Origin: Acidobacteriota bacterium
GTDB lineage: Bacteria > Acidobacteriota > Vicinamibacteria > Marinacidobacterales > Marinacidobacteraceae
Length of the DNA stretch: 64,000 bases
Direction: 5' to 3'
NCBI GenBank assembly: GCA_022822745.1
Contig: JAJEAO010000033.1
Coordinates: 1 to 64,000 of the forward strand
A model generated the notes under the pieces. That model ran no database searches, was not told the origin of the DNA, and worked only from the letters and a program-made list of their open reading frames with translations. The position numbers were made by a program, and so were the translations under genes. Positions 32,677-41,903 of the stretch are shown here, in pieces. The number at the start of each line of letters is the position of its first letter. The stretch's first letter is position 1.

Positions 32677-35085
32677 CTACGGCCTGAGCACCACGCGACT
32701 CCCGGTCACGGACTCCACCCGGGCGCGGGTGTACGCCAGCGGGAAGTACTGGTGCCGCACCCAGAGCTCGAAGAGATCGCGGTAGTGGGGGCTCATCGGA
32801 TCGCCCGACTGCCCCGGCGTGCTCGTGGCCACCGAGTTGTCCCAGTTCGATGGATCGAGGATGACCCGGAAACTGCCGCCGGAGGTCTGGTTCTCCCCGC
32901 CGCCGGTGTTGTTCACGGTGGACTCGTAACCCCCGCGGGGCCAGGGACCGACCTCCAGCAGGGCGCGGGTCTCGTCATCCACGGCGTCCGCCAGGTAGTG
33001 CGTGATGTGGACATGCTTCATGGCGTCCTGGCCGTAGCGCCAGTTCGCGGGATCGGCGCCGAGCCGCGCCACGACATCGTCCACGCCGTTCGCGAACGCC
33101 TGGAGCAGCAGCTCGTCACGCCCCTCGATGGGGTCCTCGCCGAACCGGCCGTCCGGGGCGAGCAGGTGGTCCAGCATCCGCTTCTTGTTGACCCGTCGCA
33201 GGAGGTTCCGGGCCGCCTCCGGGATCAGCAGCTCGCCCATGGCGGCGGACACCCGGCGCTCGAAGTGCCAGTACACCGTGGCCGCCGCGGATTCCCTGTC
33301 GAGGACGAAGTCCCACTCGGCCAGGAGCCGGATCTCCGGGCTGTCCTCCGGCTCGGCGAGGAACAGCAGGGGCACCAGGTTCCTCGCGACGACGCTCAGC
33401 TCGTCGTGCTGCTGGGCCATCATGTCCTGGACGGTGAAGCGGACGCCGCTGCGCATCAGCTCGTCCACCCGCAGGCCGCGCATCTCGTCGCCCCAGGTGA
33501 AGTGGAGCGCCTCCGGGTGGGGGTAGTCGGAAGCCACCGCCGGGGCCATCAGGTTGTTCGCGGTCCCCCAGAAGCCCTTTTCCGGGTTCTTCACCGAAGG
33601 CAGCGCCTTGATCGGGAGGTAGCCGCTCCACTCGTAGCGCCCGTCCCCCGGCACCGGCACCAGGCCGCTCCAGTTCGCGTTCCGGATCGGGGAGACGCCG
33701 ACCGCCTGGTAGCCGATGTTCCCGTGCACATCGCCCCAGATCATGTTCTCGGCCGGGATGCCGCTGTAGTTGCACGCCTCGACGAACTCCTCCCAGGTCT
33801 GCGCCTGGTTCATCCGCAGGCTGGCGAGGTAGGGCGAGTTCCCGATCTCGAGCCAGGCGGCGCGAAGCGCGTAGGCCTTGTGGTTCTCGTGGTCCTCGTG
33901 GAGCACGGGTCCGTGGCGGGTGTACTTGAGCGTCGCGGTGTGGTCGGGCTGCCCCCTGACCGGGATCGTCTCGGTCCGGGTCGTCATGGACTCCCACTCC
34001 CCGAGGTAGCGGTACTGGTTCGGGTCGTCGGGGTTCGTGTCGTAAACCATCAGGTCTTCGTTGTCCTGGCCGAACACGGTGAGCCCCCACCCGCCGGTTC
34101 CGTTGTGGCCGATCGAGATGCCGGGGAGCACCGGTTCCCCGCCCCCGATGACCGACCAGCCAGGCCCTTCGAGGTGCGCGAAGTAGCGCAGCGACGGGGC
34201 CACGATCGTCCGGTGGGGGTCGTTCACGATGAGCGGAAGCCCGGTCCAGGTGCGCTCGCCACCGACGACCCAGTTGTTCGAGCCGATGTGCTCGCCGGCG
34301 TCCACGAGCTGGAGCTCGCTCGGAAAGTCGTCCAGCAGGGCCAGCCGCTCGGCGTCGCGGTTCCGGTGTTCGGCGACGACATGCTCGGGTCGGAACCGGA
34401 CCGGTCCCCGAAACGCGCGGTAGTAGTGGAGGATCTCGGGCCCGAGCAGCGAGCCGTCCACCGCCGGGTCGAGATCCAGCGCCGGCTGGCCCGGCCGGTA
34501 CCAGTCGGTGTCCCGCAGGACCTCCGCGCCGACGGCGGCCACCGCCATCCCGAGGTTCAGCTCCTGGGTGACGTTCGACAGGAGTCCCTGGTGGCGGGAA
34601 ATCACGACCTCCTCGGTCCACGGCTCGGGAAGGATGCCGAGCAGGCGGAACTCGAGGGGCAGGTTGTCCGGATCCTGGCGGGCCTCCGCGATCCGGGCGT
34701 TGATGCCCCGGACGAACGCCGGGATGATCGAGTCGCCTCGCGGGTGGTAGTGCCGCATCTCCTGCCCCATGTCCTTGCGGAACCGGTGGAGACGGACCCC
34801 GATGTCGCGGTCCAGTTCGGCGGGTCCGAGGATCTCCGCCAGGGTTCCGGTCGCCTGCCGTCGCCACATCTCGAACTGGAACAGCCGGGACTCCGCGGCC
34901 CGGTAGCCCTGGGCGAAGAAGAGGTCCTCCTCGGAGTCGGCGTAGATGTGATCGATGCCCCAGCGGTCCTGCAGGACTTCCACCGGCGCGGTCAGACCGC
35001 CGACCCGGCGGGTCTCGTCCTGGGCGGCGGCGGATGGCGCGAGGGCCGCGGCGGCGATGAGGAGGGCAAGGGACGGGGCGCGCAC
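32677..35085 (-). CDS. Penicillin acylase family N-terminal nucleophile hydrolase
   Basis: The 802-residue precursor starts at GTG 35085, 6 nt after AAGGAG, with a signal peptide ending SAAAQ. The alpha-chain motif is WGIDHIYADSEEDLFFAQGY. The beta-chain N-terminal nucleophile is the Ser of GEHIGSNNWVVGG, exposed by autocleavage in this family. VNDPHRTIVAPSLRYFAHLE and the late NNTGGGENQTSGGSFR follow. It should be a periplasmic amidase on acylated substrates; candidates in the family include beta-lactams, acyl-homoserine lactones and acylated peptides. Long upstream in-frame extensions have no signal and are rejected. Confidence 0.94.
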   Translation of the reverse strand: MRAPSLALLIAAAALAPSAAAQDETRRVGGLTAPVEVLQDRWGIDHIYADSEEDLFFAQGYRAAESRLFQFEMWRRQATGTLAEILGPAELDRDIGVRLHRFRKDMGQEMRHYHPRGDSIIPAFVRGINARIAEARQDPDNLPLEFRLLGILPEPWTEEVVISRHQGLLSNVTQELNLGMAVAAVGAEVLRDTDWYRPGQPALDLDPAVDGSLLGPEILHYYRAFRGPVRFRPEHVVAEHRNRDAERLALLDDFPSELQLVDAGEHIGSNNWVVGGERTWTGLPLIVNDPHRTIVAPSLRYFAHLEGPGWSVIGGGEPVLPGISIGHNGTGGWGLTVFGQDNEDLMVYDTNPDDPNQYRYLGEWESMTTRTETIPVRGQPDHTATLKYTRHGPVLHEDHENHKAYALRAAWLEIGNSPYLASLRMNQAQTWEEFVEACNYSGIPAENMIWGDVHGNIGYQAVGVSPIRNANWSGLVPVPGDGRYEWSGYLPIKALPSVKNPEKGFWGTANNLMAPAVASDYPHPEALHFTWGDEMRGLRVDELMRSGVRFTVQDMMAQQHDELSVVARNLVPLLFLAEPEDSPEIRLLAEWDFVLDRESAAATVYWHFERRVSAAMGELLIPEAARNLLRRVNKKRMLDHLLAPDGRFGEDPIEGRDELLLQAFANGVDDVVARLGADPANWRYGQDAMKHVHITHYLADAVDDETRALLEVGPWPRGGYESTVNNTGGGENQTSGGSFRVILDPSNWDNSVATSTPGQSGDPMSPHYRDLFELWVRHQYFPLAYTRARVESVTGSRVVLRP

Positions 35086-35595
35086 GGGGTTCTCCTTCCA
35101 CCGCGGGTGGCGGCGCGGTGTCGTTCCGATGGTACCCGGGACAGGTCGCCCGAATCCGGGCGGGGAGAGGGACAGGGCGCTCCGGCCGGTCCCGGGCCTT
35201 GACAGGGCGCGCCGGCTGGCCCCGAAGCCTTGACAGGGCGCGCCGGAGCGCCCCGCGGCCTTGACAGCGCCCGGCCGATCCGTTGAAGGGGAGGGCAGAT
35301 CGGATGAACCTCGATGCGCGCTCCCGGCTGCTCTCTCGTGAGATTCAGGCGGTCGCTTCCTGATCCGCGGGCCGGGGAGCGGCGCACCGCCTCCGCCGGA
35401 TCGCGGATCCGGGTCGGCGCCGAAATCGCTCCTCCACCGCCTCGACGGCGATCCGCGACCCGAGGGCCGTTTCCCGGCGGGCGCCGGCGGCCCTGATACG
35501 GTGGCGGCGTCTCCGGGGTCGGCGACGCCGAAGCGGCTTCCCTCCCGGAGTTCGGGCTCCGACGGCGCGACGCGGCGGCGCCGACGACGACGACT
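35086..35595. other. Gene-free divergent promoter region
   Basis: The 510 bases lie between the divergent penicillin acylase and symporter genes. Apart from the tandem array at 35171-35262, I see no gene, RNA or strong promoter. Confidence 0.5.
35171..35262. repeat. 30-31 bp intergenic tandem repeat upstream of penicillin acylase
   Basis: Three consecutive units begin gacagggcgc and end cctt at 35171, 35201 and 35232, with a decayed fourth. Unit lengths are 30, 31 and 31 bp. The array lies 86 bp upstream of the penicillin acylase start, within its likely promoter region. Confidence 0.85.
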
Positions 35596-36816
35596 TTGCC
35601 TTCCTCGCCCCGCAGCCTCCCGTCGCTCGGGACGCTCATGCTGGTCGGCATGGGCGCCGGCGCGATCGCGGGCGCATTCGTCGGGGAGGCGGCGACTTCG
35701 GTCGCGTTCGTGGGGGAGATCTTCATCCGGCTCCTGGTTCTGGCTGCGGTGCCCCTCATGTTCGCGAATCTGGTCGGGGCGCTCGCCGGATCCTCGCCTG
35801 CTGGCGGCGCTGGCCGTCTGCTGGCGGGCATCGGGGCCTTCTTCCTGCTCACGACGGTGGCGGCGCAGGTCGTATCGCTCGGCGCTGTGGGGATCCTTCG
35901 GCCCGGGGACGGCATGGCGGCGGCGCTCGCCTCGGCGGGCGAGCCGGTGGCGCTCCCGTCCAGCGGCGATTTCCTCGATGCGCTCATCCCGGACAGCGTC
36001 CTCGGAGTGTTCGTGGACGGGCGGGTCACCGGGATCGTCGTCCTCGGGCTCATGCTCGGGGCTGCGGCCCGGCGCCTCGAGCGCGCGCACCGGGAGGCCG
36101 TCGTCTCGGCCTTCGACGCCCTGACCGCGTGGCTGCGCATGCTGGTCCGGGGGATTCTCTGGACGGGCCCGGTCGGGGTCGCGGCGCTCGCGGCCGCCGC
36201 AGTCGGAGAGCACGGGGAGGCCGTCTTCGGGCCGCTCGGTCTCTACATCGGCGCCGTGTGGGCGGCGGATCTGGCGATGTTCGGCCTCTATCTCGGGGCG
36301 CTGCGGATCTTCGCCTCCGTTCCGGCGACCGGGTTCCTCCGCCGAACCGCAACCGTGTGGACCACGACGATCTCCACCTGCAGCAGTCTCGCGAGCCTGA
36401 GCGCCTCGCTGAACACTGCCGAGCGCATCGGGATTCCGCGCCGGGTCTATGCGCTGACGCTCCCCCTCGGCGCCCAGCTCAACAAGGACGGCAGCGCTGT
36501 GCTCCTCGCCGGCGCCGTGCTCTTCACCGCGCAGGCCGCCGGCGCTCCGCTAGGATGGGCTGACCTCGCCGCCGTCGTCCTGTTCGGCGCCCTGCTCTCC
36601 GCAGCGGCGCCGGGCGTTCCGAACGGCGGCATCGTCAACCAGCTCCTCCTCCTCACGATGTTCGGTCTGCCTCTCGAGCTCGGCGTGCTGGTGGCGGGCG
36701 TGTACCGACTCGTGGACATGCCGACGACGACCCTGAACATCATGGGGGATCTCGTGGGAACCCTCATCGTCGCCCGCGGCCACCGGGAGGTCGATTCGGC
36801 GGCCGCCGCCGGCTGA
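35596..36816 (+). CDS. Dicarboxylate/amino acid:cation symporter (DAACS/SLC1 type)
   Basis: The 406-residue protein has about eight membrane segments and both re-entrant signatures: STCSSLASLSASL (serine-rich hairpin) and PLGAQLNKDGSAV (counterpart of NMDGT). DMPTTTLNIMGDL (counterpart of D..RT..N..GD) is also present. It would import an acidic amino acid or C4-dicarboxylate with Na+ or H+. The start is TTG 35596; ATG 35638 is an alternative inside the first hydrophobic segment. A class V aminotransferase gene starts 3 nt after its stop, so they form an operon. Confidence 0.9.
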   Translation: MPSSPRSLPSLGTLMLVGMGAGAIAGAFVGEAATSVAFVGEIFIRLLVLAAVPLMFANLVGALAGSSPAGGAGRLLAGIGAFFLLTTVAAQVVSLGAVGILRPGDGMAAALASAGEPVALPSSGDFLDALIPDSVLGVFVDGRVTGIVVLGLMLGAAARRLERAHREAVVSAFDALTAWLRMLVRGILWTGPVGVAALAAAAVGEHGEAVFGPLGLYIGAVWAADLAMFGLYLGALRIFASVPATGFLRRTATVWTTTISTCSSLASLSASLNTAERIGIPRRVYALTLPLGAQLNKDGSAVLLAGAVLFTAQAAGAPLGWADLAAVVLFGALLSAAAPGVPNGGIVNQLLLLTMFGLPLELGVLVAGVYRLVDMPTTTLNIMGDLVGTLIVARGHREVDSAAAAG

Positions 36817-36819
36817 GCC

Positions 36820-38043
36820 GTGCCCGGTCTGGCGCCGGGGCCGTCCGTCTCGGAAGCGCGGGAGCTCTTCCCCGGCGCCTCCCTTCGGCCCTATCTGAAC
36901 GTCGGGCAGCGCAGCCTCCTCGCGGCGCCGGTGCGCGCGGCCGTCCGGGGGTTTCTCGACCGCTGGGAGCGCGGAGAGCCCGACAAGGAGAGCCTGTTCC
37001 AGGCGCTTGAGCGGGCGCGGGTCCGGTTCGCCCGGCTCATCGGGGCGCACCCGGACGAGGTGGCCTGGATCAAGAACGTCACCGAGGGGTTCAACCTCTT
37101 CCTGAGCTCGCTCGAATGGCGTCCGGGTGACGAAGTCGTCCATTGCCCCGACCTCGAGCATCCGGCCAACCTGCTTCCCTGGCAGAACCTGGCCGCCCGG
37201 AGGGGCGTGAGGCTCGTGCCGGCGCCGGCGGACCGCGGCCGGCTCCCCTCCGGGCGGGTCGCCGAGGCGGTCGGGCCGCGCACCCGGGTCGTGACGGTCT
37301 CGACCGTCACCTTCGCTCCCGGGTTCGAGACGGATCTCGGGCCCCTGCGGGAGGCGTGTCGCGAACACGGCGCGCTCCTCCTGCTCGACGCGGCGCAGAG
37401 CGTGGGGACGCTGCGCGCCGACGTGAGGCGCATGGGGTGCGACATGCTCGCGGTGGCCACCCAGAAGGGGCTTCTCGCCACCTACGGGGCGGGGTTCCTG
37501 TTCGTCCGCCGGGAGCTGGCGGAGTCGTTGGTCCCCGCGGCGCTCGGGCGGTTCGGCGTGGTCGGCGAGGGGTCCGAGGAACAGGTTCCCGAGACCCACC
37601 TGCCGCACGGAGGCATCGCCTACGCGGCCGGCGCGCGCCGCTTCGAGCTGGGGAACTTCAACTACCTCGGCGCGGTGGCGGCGGAAGCCGGGCTGGAGAT
37701 CCTGGAGCGCTTCGGGGCGGAGCCCGTGGACCGCCACAACCGGGCTCTGGCGGCGCGGCTGGCGGGAGGATTCCTCGAGCTGGGCCTTCCGGTTGCCGGG
37801 GGACCGCCGGGGCCGCACCTGGGCCACATCGTCTCCGTCGGCGAGGTGGGCGCCGGCGCCCACGACACGGTGGAGGATCCCCGGATGGAGTCCCTCCACC
37901 GGCGCCTGGCCGGCGCGCGCATCGAGCACAGCGTGCGGCGGGGGATCCTCCGGTTCGCCGTCCACCTCTACAACGACGAGTCCGATGTGGATCGGACGCT
38001 GGAGGAGACCGGGCGCTGGCTCCGGAGCCGCCCCGCCGGCTGA
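36820..38043 (+). CDS. Class V aminotransferase / cysteine-desulfurase-like PLP enzyme
   Basis: The 407-residue protein has the full fold: IKNVTEGFNLFLSSLEWRPG, CPDLEHPANLLPW, LLLLDAAQSVG with the PLP-binding Asp and Gln, and VATQKGLLATYGAGFLFVRR with the Schiff-base Lys. It could be an aminotransferase or a lyase/desulfurase. No catalytic Cys loop can be assigned confidently. The GTG start at 36820 is 3 nt after the symporter stop, suggesting it works on the transported amino acid. Confidence 0.88.
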   Translation: MPGLAPGPSVSEARELFPGASLRPYLNVGQRSLLAAPVRAAVRGFLDRWERGEPDKESLFQALERARVRFARLIGAHPDEVAWIKNVTEGFNLFLSSLEWRPGDEVVHCPDLEHPANLLPWQNLAARRGVRLVPAPADRGRLPSGRVAEAVGPRTRVVTVSTVTFAPGFETDLGPLREACREHGALLLLDAAQSVGTLRADVRRMGCDMLAVATQKGLLATYGAGFLFVRRELAESLVPAALGRFGVVGEGSEEQVPETHLPHGGIAYAAGARRFELGNFNYLGAVAAEAGLEILERFGAEPVDRHNRALAARLAGGFLELGLPVAGGPPGPHLGHIVSVGEVGAGAHDTVEDPRMESLHRRLAGARIEHSVRRGILRFAVHLYNDESDVDRTLEETGRWLRSRPAG

Positions 38044-38156
38044 CGGAAGCTCGGACGGAAGCCCTGACGGAAGGGGAGTCTCCTACAATCCGGCGAAAGT
38101 CTCGACCCCCGCTCCCGTGCCGGGGTTCCCGCCCAGCGCCAACAGGAGGAACTGCC

Positions 38157-38654
38157 ATGCGCCGGACCGCTCTTGCGACTCTCGCCTGTCTCGTCGTGGC
38201 CACGCTCGCCGTCGGTCACCCCCACTTCAACAAGACCGTCAGCACCACGATCGGCGAGGTCGACGTCAGCGTGGCCTACAACTCGACCGACGCGAACATG
38301 GAGCATGTCGCCGCGGTGGAGCCGGGGACGTTCGTGAGCCCGCGCGGGCCGCGCCTGAACCTCTCCGCGGACGTGATGGCCGGGGACGTCAGCATCGCCG
38401 CCGGCGAGTACACGATCGGCGTGATCCAGGGCGATGACGGCTCGTGGACGATGGCTCTCCACGAGGGGCGGATCCCCAGGGGCGAGATGCCGGACATGGC
38501 CAAGGTCATGAAACTCGACTCGCGCTACTCGGAGGACATGGGGACCGCGGATCACATGCTGATCGACATCACGGCGGGCTCCGGCGATTTCGCCGGAAAG
38601 CCGGTTCTGACGATCCACTTCGGCGGGATGCACCTCCAGGCGGCTCTGGGATAG
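38157..38654 (+). CDS. Exported DUF2911-like protein
   Basis: The 165-residue protein has an ideal AGGAGGA site 6 nt before ATG 38157. TACAAT at 38086-38091 is a plausible -10 element. MRRTALATLACLVVATLAVG is a signal peptide. The mature domain has the DUF2911-like pattern LSADVMAGDVSIAAGEYTIG and GSWTMALHEGRI. The family is small, secreted and uncharacterised. The DUF2911 assignment is by pattern and not certain. Confidence 0.75.
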   Translation: MRRTALATLACLVVATLAVGHPHFNKTVSTTIGEVDVSVAYNSTDANMEHVAAVEPGTFVSPRGPRLNLSADVMAGDVSIAAGEYTIGVIQGDDGSWTMALHEGRIPRGEMPDMAKVMKLDSRYSEDMGTADHMLIDITAGSGDFAGKPVLTIHFGGMHLQAALG

Positions 38655-39018
38655 ATCGAGGGCCCTGGCGCGCCGGGCCGGCTCTCTCCGCGTAGAAGCT
38701 CCGGTCCGGCGGGCGCGCTCCACGCAGGAGCTCCGGTCCTGCCGGGGCGCCGTGGCGAAACTCGCGCCGACGCCCCGGTCGCGGGTTTCTCGTCCCCGGC
38801 TTCCCTTCTGCGTCCGAGTGGTCGCAGTCGGCCGCAGCCGGTTCCGGGCGTCCGCATCGCCGGAGCGCCCATCCGCCGTTCAGCGACTTCCGGCGAACCG
38901 AAGCCGTCCGGAGGAATCCGGGCTCCCGGAGCGCTCCATCGGGAAGCCGGTCAGCGGGAGCAGAGCGCGCCGGCGGGGAGCGGGTCAGCAGAAGCAGAGC
39001 GCGCCGGCGGGGAGCGGG
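38655..39018. other. Gene-free region with minisatellite
   Basis: No gene is supported in these 364 bases. An imperfect repeat around agctccggtcc occupies 38690-38745. The right end is taken up by the 34-bp array described separately. Confidence 0.5.
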
Positions 39019-39030
39019 TCAGCAGGAGTA
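38949..39030. repeat. 34-bp tandem repeat
   Basis: Two units of 34 bp starting at 38949 and 38983 (ggtcagcrgragcagagc...), plus a partial third at 39017, differ at two or three positions. The array overlaps the end of the small minus-strand reading frame. Confidence 0.85.
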
Positions 39031-39192
39031 GAGGACGCAGGCGCCGACCAGCAGGCACAGGCCGAGAAAGCACCCGCAACCGAGGAACGAATTCCCCGCG
39101 CTGCGCGGCGTCGTCCGTCGCCGGCCGGTCCGCCAGGCGCCGCCGGTCTTGGAGACCGGCCCGCCGCGCTCCCGACCGGTCGCGAGGGCCAC
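39019..39192 (-). CDS. Possible small Cys-rich membrane protein downstream of the selenoprotein
   Basis: The frame from GTG 39192 encodes 57 residues. A basic N-terminal half leads into FLGCGCFLGLCLLVGACVLY and a final SC, a hydrophobic helix with five cysteines. It begins 16 nt after the end of the selenoprotein gene, so co-transcription is likely. There is no good ribosome site. The N-terminal half has unremarkable composition, and a later start cannot be excluded. Confidence 0.35.
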   Translation of the reverse strand: MALATGRERGGPVSKTGGAWRTGRRRTTPRSAGNSFLGCGCFLGLCLLVGACVLYSC

Positions 39193-39208
39193 GGCGTCCG
39201 CCGGGCGC

Positions 39209-39793
39209 TCAGCGCAGGGCGATTCCGGTGAACTCGTGCTGGCTGATGGCCTCGCGGATCTCTTCGGGGGTGGCGCCTTCGTCCGTCATCTGCTCAGCCA
39301 GGAGGACCTCCTGGAGACAGGTGCTTCAAGTCGCGGCGTGGTCGTCCACATAGCAGTCGAGCAGGCTCCCGTGGTCCGTCTGGACGCCGTGGCAGCCGCA
39401 CAGACAGGGAAGCTGCACCAGGATCTCGGGAATCTCCTTCGCGATCTGGTAGGCCTTCTGCAGCGTCTCGTTCGAGTAGGTGCTCGGCGGGAGCGTCACC
39501 GGGAACGGCCGGGCCTCTTCCGCCGAGTCGTAGTAGGGGAAGGGCTTCGCCGGCGCGGAAGGGGACTGGGCGGCGGCGACAGCGGCCGAGGCGGCGCTCT
39601 CCACGGTGTTGTCCCCGGAAACCGCCATGAAGAAGACGACGGCCCCCACGGCGAGAACTCCGATCGCGACGAACGGCAGCCACCCGAGCCGTCCGCCTCG
39701 CTCGAGGCCGGAAGGGCTGGCCGGTTCGGGCGGCGGGGGCGCGACGGGGCGGCGGGGCAGCTTGGATCGGGCGGAGGAGCGACGCTTCGGCAT
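39209..39793 (-). CDS. Membrane-anchored PCYCGC-family selenoprotein (in-frame TGA = Sec156)
   Basis: The frame runs 155 codons to a TGA at 39326-39328, then continues 38 codons to TGA 39209. The protein has an N-terminal membrane helix (~38-58), then LPCLCGCHG (Cys130, 132, 134), LLDCY (Cys147) and VDDHAAT-U-STCLQEVLL. PCYCGC proteins of Bacilli have DDHATKCGVCLE at this site, so the TGA replaces the first Cys of a CxxC pair and makes U156-S-T-C159. The C-terminal EGATPEEIREAISQHEF matches the family end. A perfect hairpin starts 11 nt after the TGA. The domain should be extracytoplasmic and redox or metal active; the reaction is unknown. ATG 39805 is an alternative start. A standard caller would stop at 39326. 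Confidence 0.88.
39298..39314 (-). promoter_or_regulatory. Bacterial SECIS-like hairpin of the PCYCGC selenoprotein
   Basis: On the minus strand CCAGGA-GGTCC-TCCTGG forms a perfect 6-bp stem (7 bp if G-C closes the loop) starting 11 nt after the TGA. The loop begins GGUC, as in E. coli fdhF, where SelB contacts it. The UGA-to-loop distance is 17 nt, within the known bacterial range of about 16-37 nt. Confidence 0.8.
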
Positions 39794-39827
39794 GATGAAC
39801 CCCATATCCTAGCCAACCTCACACCCG

Positions 39828-41903
39828 ATGGAAGAGAACCCGCCTCCCGGACCGGATCGGTCCCCCGTCGCCGGCTGGCTCGCCGGCGCCGCCGTGTTCC
39901 TCGGCGCCCTCCTGGTCTTCGTGGTCCAGCCGATGGTCGCGAAGCCGCTCCTCGCCTGGTACGGCGGCGCCCCCATGGTGTGGGCGGTGGCGCTGTTCTT
40001 CTTCCAGACCGCGCTGCTGCTCGGGTATCTGGGGGCTCATCTCCTCGTCACCCGGCTGCGGCCGGGAGCCCAGCGGATCGCGCACGCCGGGATCCTGCTC
40101 CTCGCGCTCGTCAGCCTGCCGCCTCTCGCCGACGCGGCGTGGGCGCCGGCGGGAGGCGAGGCGCCGGCGGGCCGGATCCTCCTGACGCTGCTGGCCTCGG
40201 TCGGCCTCCCCTTCGTCGTGGCGGCGGCGACGACGCCGCTCGTGTCGGCGTGGGTGGCGGCGTCCCGGCGCGCCGAGGGCGATCCCGGGGTCTATCGCCT
40301 CTACGCGCTCTCGAACGCCGGATCGCTGCTCGGCCTCGCGCTCTATCCGCTCGTGCTGGAGCCCTTTTCCGGCCTGGCGCAGCAGGGGCGGCTGTGGAGC
40401 GGGGTCTTCGTCCTGTGGCTGATCGCGTCGGTCGCCGCCGGGTGGTTCACGCTGGCGGGCGCCGATCGGTCGGCGACGCCCGCGCGCCGCGCGGGGAGCG
40501 GGTTCCACGGCGTCCCGGCGGGCCTCGCCGCGATGGGGTCTCTCGTGCTCGTCGCGGTCACGACCCACCTGACCCGGGACGTGGCCGCCTCGCCGTTTCT
40601 GTGGACGGTTCCGCTCGCCGTCTATCTGCTGACCTTCATCCTCGCGTTCCGGGGCGGCGTCCCCTACCCGCGGCGGCTCCTTCCGCCACTCGTCGTGGCC
40701 TCCTCGCTCGCGTGTCTGGCTGTCTGGTTCCAGGACATCACCTACGGCCTCGACCGGGCGCCGTTCGCTCACGCAGCGGCCGGCATGCTGTTCCTGTTCA
40801 CCGCCGGCTGGGCGCTCCACGGCGAGATCGCCCGTCGGAAACCGGCGCCGTCGGGGCTCACCGGGTTCTATCTCTCGGTCACCGCCGGCGGCGCGGCGGG
40901 AGGGCTCGTGGCGTCCCTCGCGAGCCCGCTCGTGTTCCCGAACCTCTGGGAGTACCCGCTCGCGCTGGCTCTGGCGCCGGCGGCGGTCGCGTTCGCCCGG
41001 GGGCGGCCGCAGTTCGTGGCCCGGATCGTTCTCAGCGGAACGACGGGCCTCGCGATCGCGGTCACGGCCCTCGAGCACCAGCGGCCGCTCGTCTCCGGGC
41101 GCAACTTCTTCGGCGTCGTGCGGGTCATGGAGGCCTATCCCGACACGCCGGAGTGGCGGCGGGACATCTGGCACGGGGGCATCGGCCACGGAACCCAGTA
41201 CCTCGCTCCGACCCGCCGCCGGGAACCCACGCTCTACTACTACGACGGCACCGGCATCGCGGCCGCCGTGACCCGACATCCGAAGCGCGCCGGCGGCTTT
41301 CCGATGCGGGTCGCCGTCGTGGGACTGGGGGCCGGATCCCTCGCCGTGTACGGCGAACGGGGCGACCTGTTCCGCTTCTACGAGATCGACCCCCAGGTGG
41401 AGGACCGCGCGCGCGACTACTTCACCTACCTGGAGGACACCCCGGCGAACGTCGAGGTCGTCCTCGGGGACGGCCGGCTGAGTCTCTCCCGCGAGGCGGA
41501 GCGGGAGGAGCCCGGATGGGACCTGCTCGTGCTCGACGCCTTCTCCGGCGACGCCATCCCGGTCCACCTGCTCACGGCGGAGGCGTTCGACCTCTACCGG
41601 CGGCGGCTGGCGCCCGGGGGCGTCCTCGCGGTCCACATCTCGAACCGTCATGTGGACCTCGCCCCGGTGGTGCGGGCCCACGCCCGCCGCCTCGATCTCA
41701 TGTCGCTGCTGACCGTGAGCGAGCCGGATCAGGACCGTCTTCGCTACACCGCGACCTGGATCCTCCTGAGCGCGAACAGCGACTTCATCACGGACCCGGC
41801 CGTCCTCGGCCGCGCCGAGCCGTGGACGGGGGAGGCGGTGGAGCCCGGCCCCCGCCACCAGTGGACCGACGACTACTCGAATCTCCTCGGCGTTCTGCGC
41901 TGA
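39828..41903 (+). CDS. Spermidine-synthase-like methyltransferase-fold membrane protein
   Basis: The 691-residue protein has about ten N-terminal hydrophobic segments (FLGALLVFVVQPMVAKPLLA, FFFQTALLLGYLGAHLL). A soluble C-terminal domain carries VAVVGLGAGSLAVYG, FYEIDPQVEDRARDYFTYLE, VVLGDGRLSL and LLVLDAFSGDAIPVHLLTAE. This is the spermidine/spermine synthase Rossmann fold. Fusions of this kind are common but their product is not known. The ATG at 39828 faces the divergent selenoprotein gene 34 nt away, so they share one regulatory region. Confidence 0.88.
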   Translation: MEENPPPGPDRSPVAGWLAGAAVFLGALLVFVVQPMVAKPLLAWYGGAPMVWAVALFFFQTALLLGYLGAHLLVTRLRPGAQRIAHAGILLLALVSLPPLADAAWAPAGGEAPAGRILLTLLASVGLPFVVAAATTPLVSAWVAASRRAEGDPGVYRLYALSNAGSLLGLALYPLVLEPFSGLAQQGRLWSGVFVLWLIASVAAGWFTLAGADRSATPARRAGSGFHGVPAGLAAMGSLVLVAVTTHLTRDVAASPFLWTVPLAVYLLTFILAFRGGVPYPRRLLPPLVVASSLACLAVWFQDITYGLDRAPFAHAAAGMLFLFTAGWALHGEIARRKPAPSGLTGFYLSVTAGGAAGGLVASLASPLVFPNLWEYPLALALAPAAVAFARGRPQFVARIVLSGTTGLAIAVTALEHQRPLVSGRNFFGVVRVMEAYPDTPEWRRDIWHGGIGHGTQYLAPTRRREPTLYYYDGTGIAAAVTRHPKRAGGFPMRVAVVGLGAGSLAVYGERGDLFRFYEIDPQVEDRARDYFTYLEDTPANVEVVLGDGRLSLSREAEREEPGWDLLVLDAFSGDAIPVHLLTAEAFDLYRRRLAPGGVLAVHISNRHVDLAPVVRAHARRLDLMSLLTVSEPDQDRLRYTATWILLSANSDFITDPAVLGRAEPWTGEAVEPGPRHQWTDDYSNLLGVLR

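Noticed and set aside
35086..36213. Upstream in-frame extension of the penicillin acylase
   Set aside because: The extension is low-complexity and overlaps the symporter gene on the other strand. The GTG at 35085 has a perfect ribosome site and signal peptide.
35171..39030. Tandem repeats considered as a CRISPR array
   Set aside because: The units are head-to-tail without spacers, and no cas gene is present.
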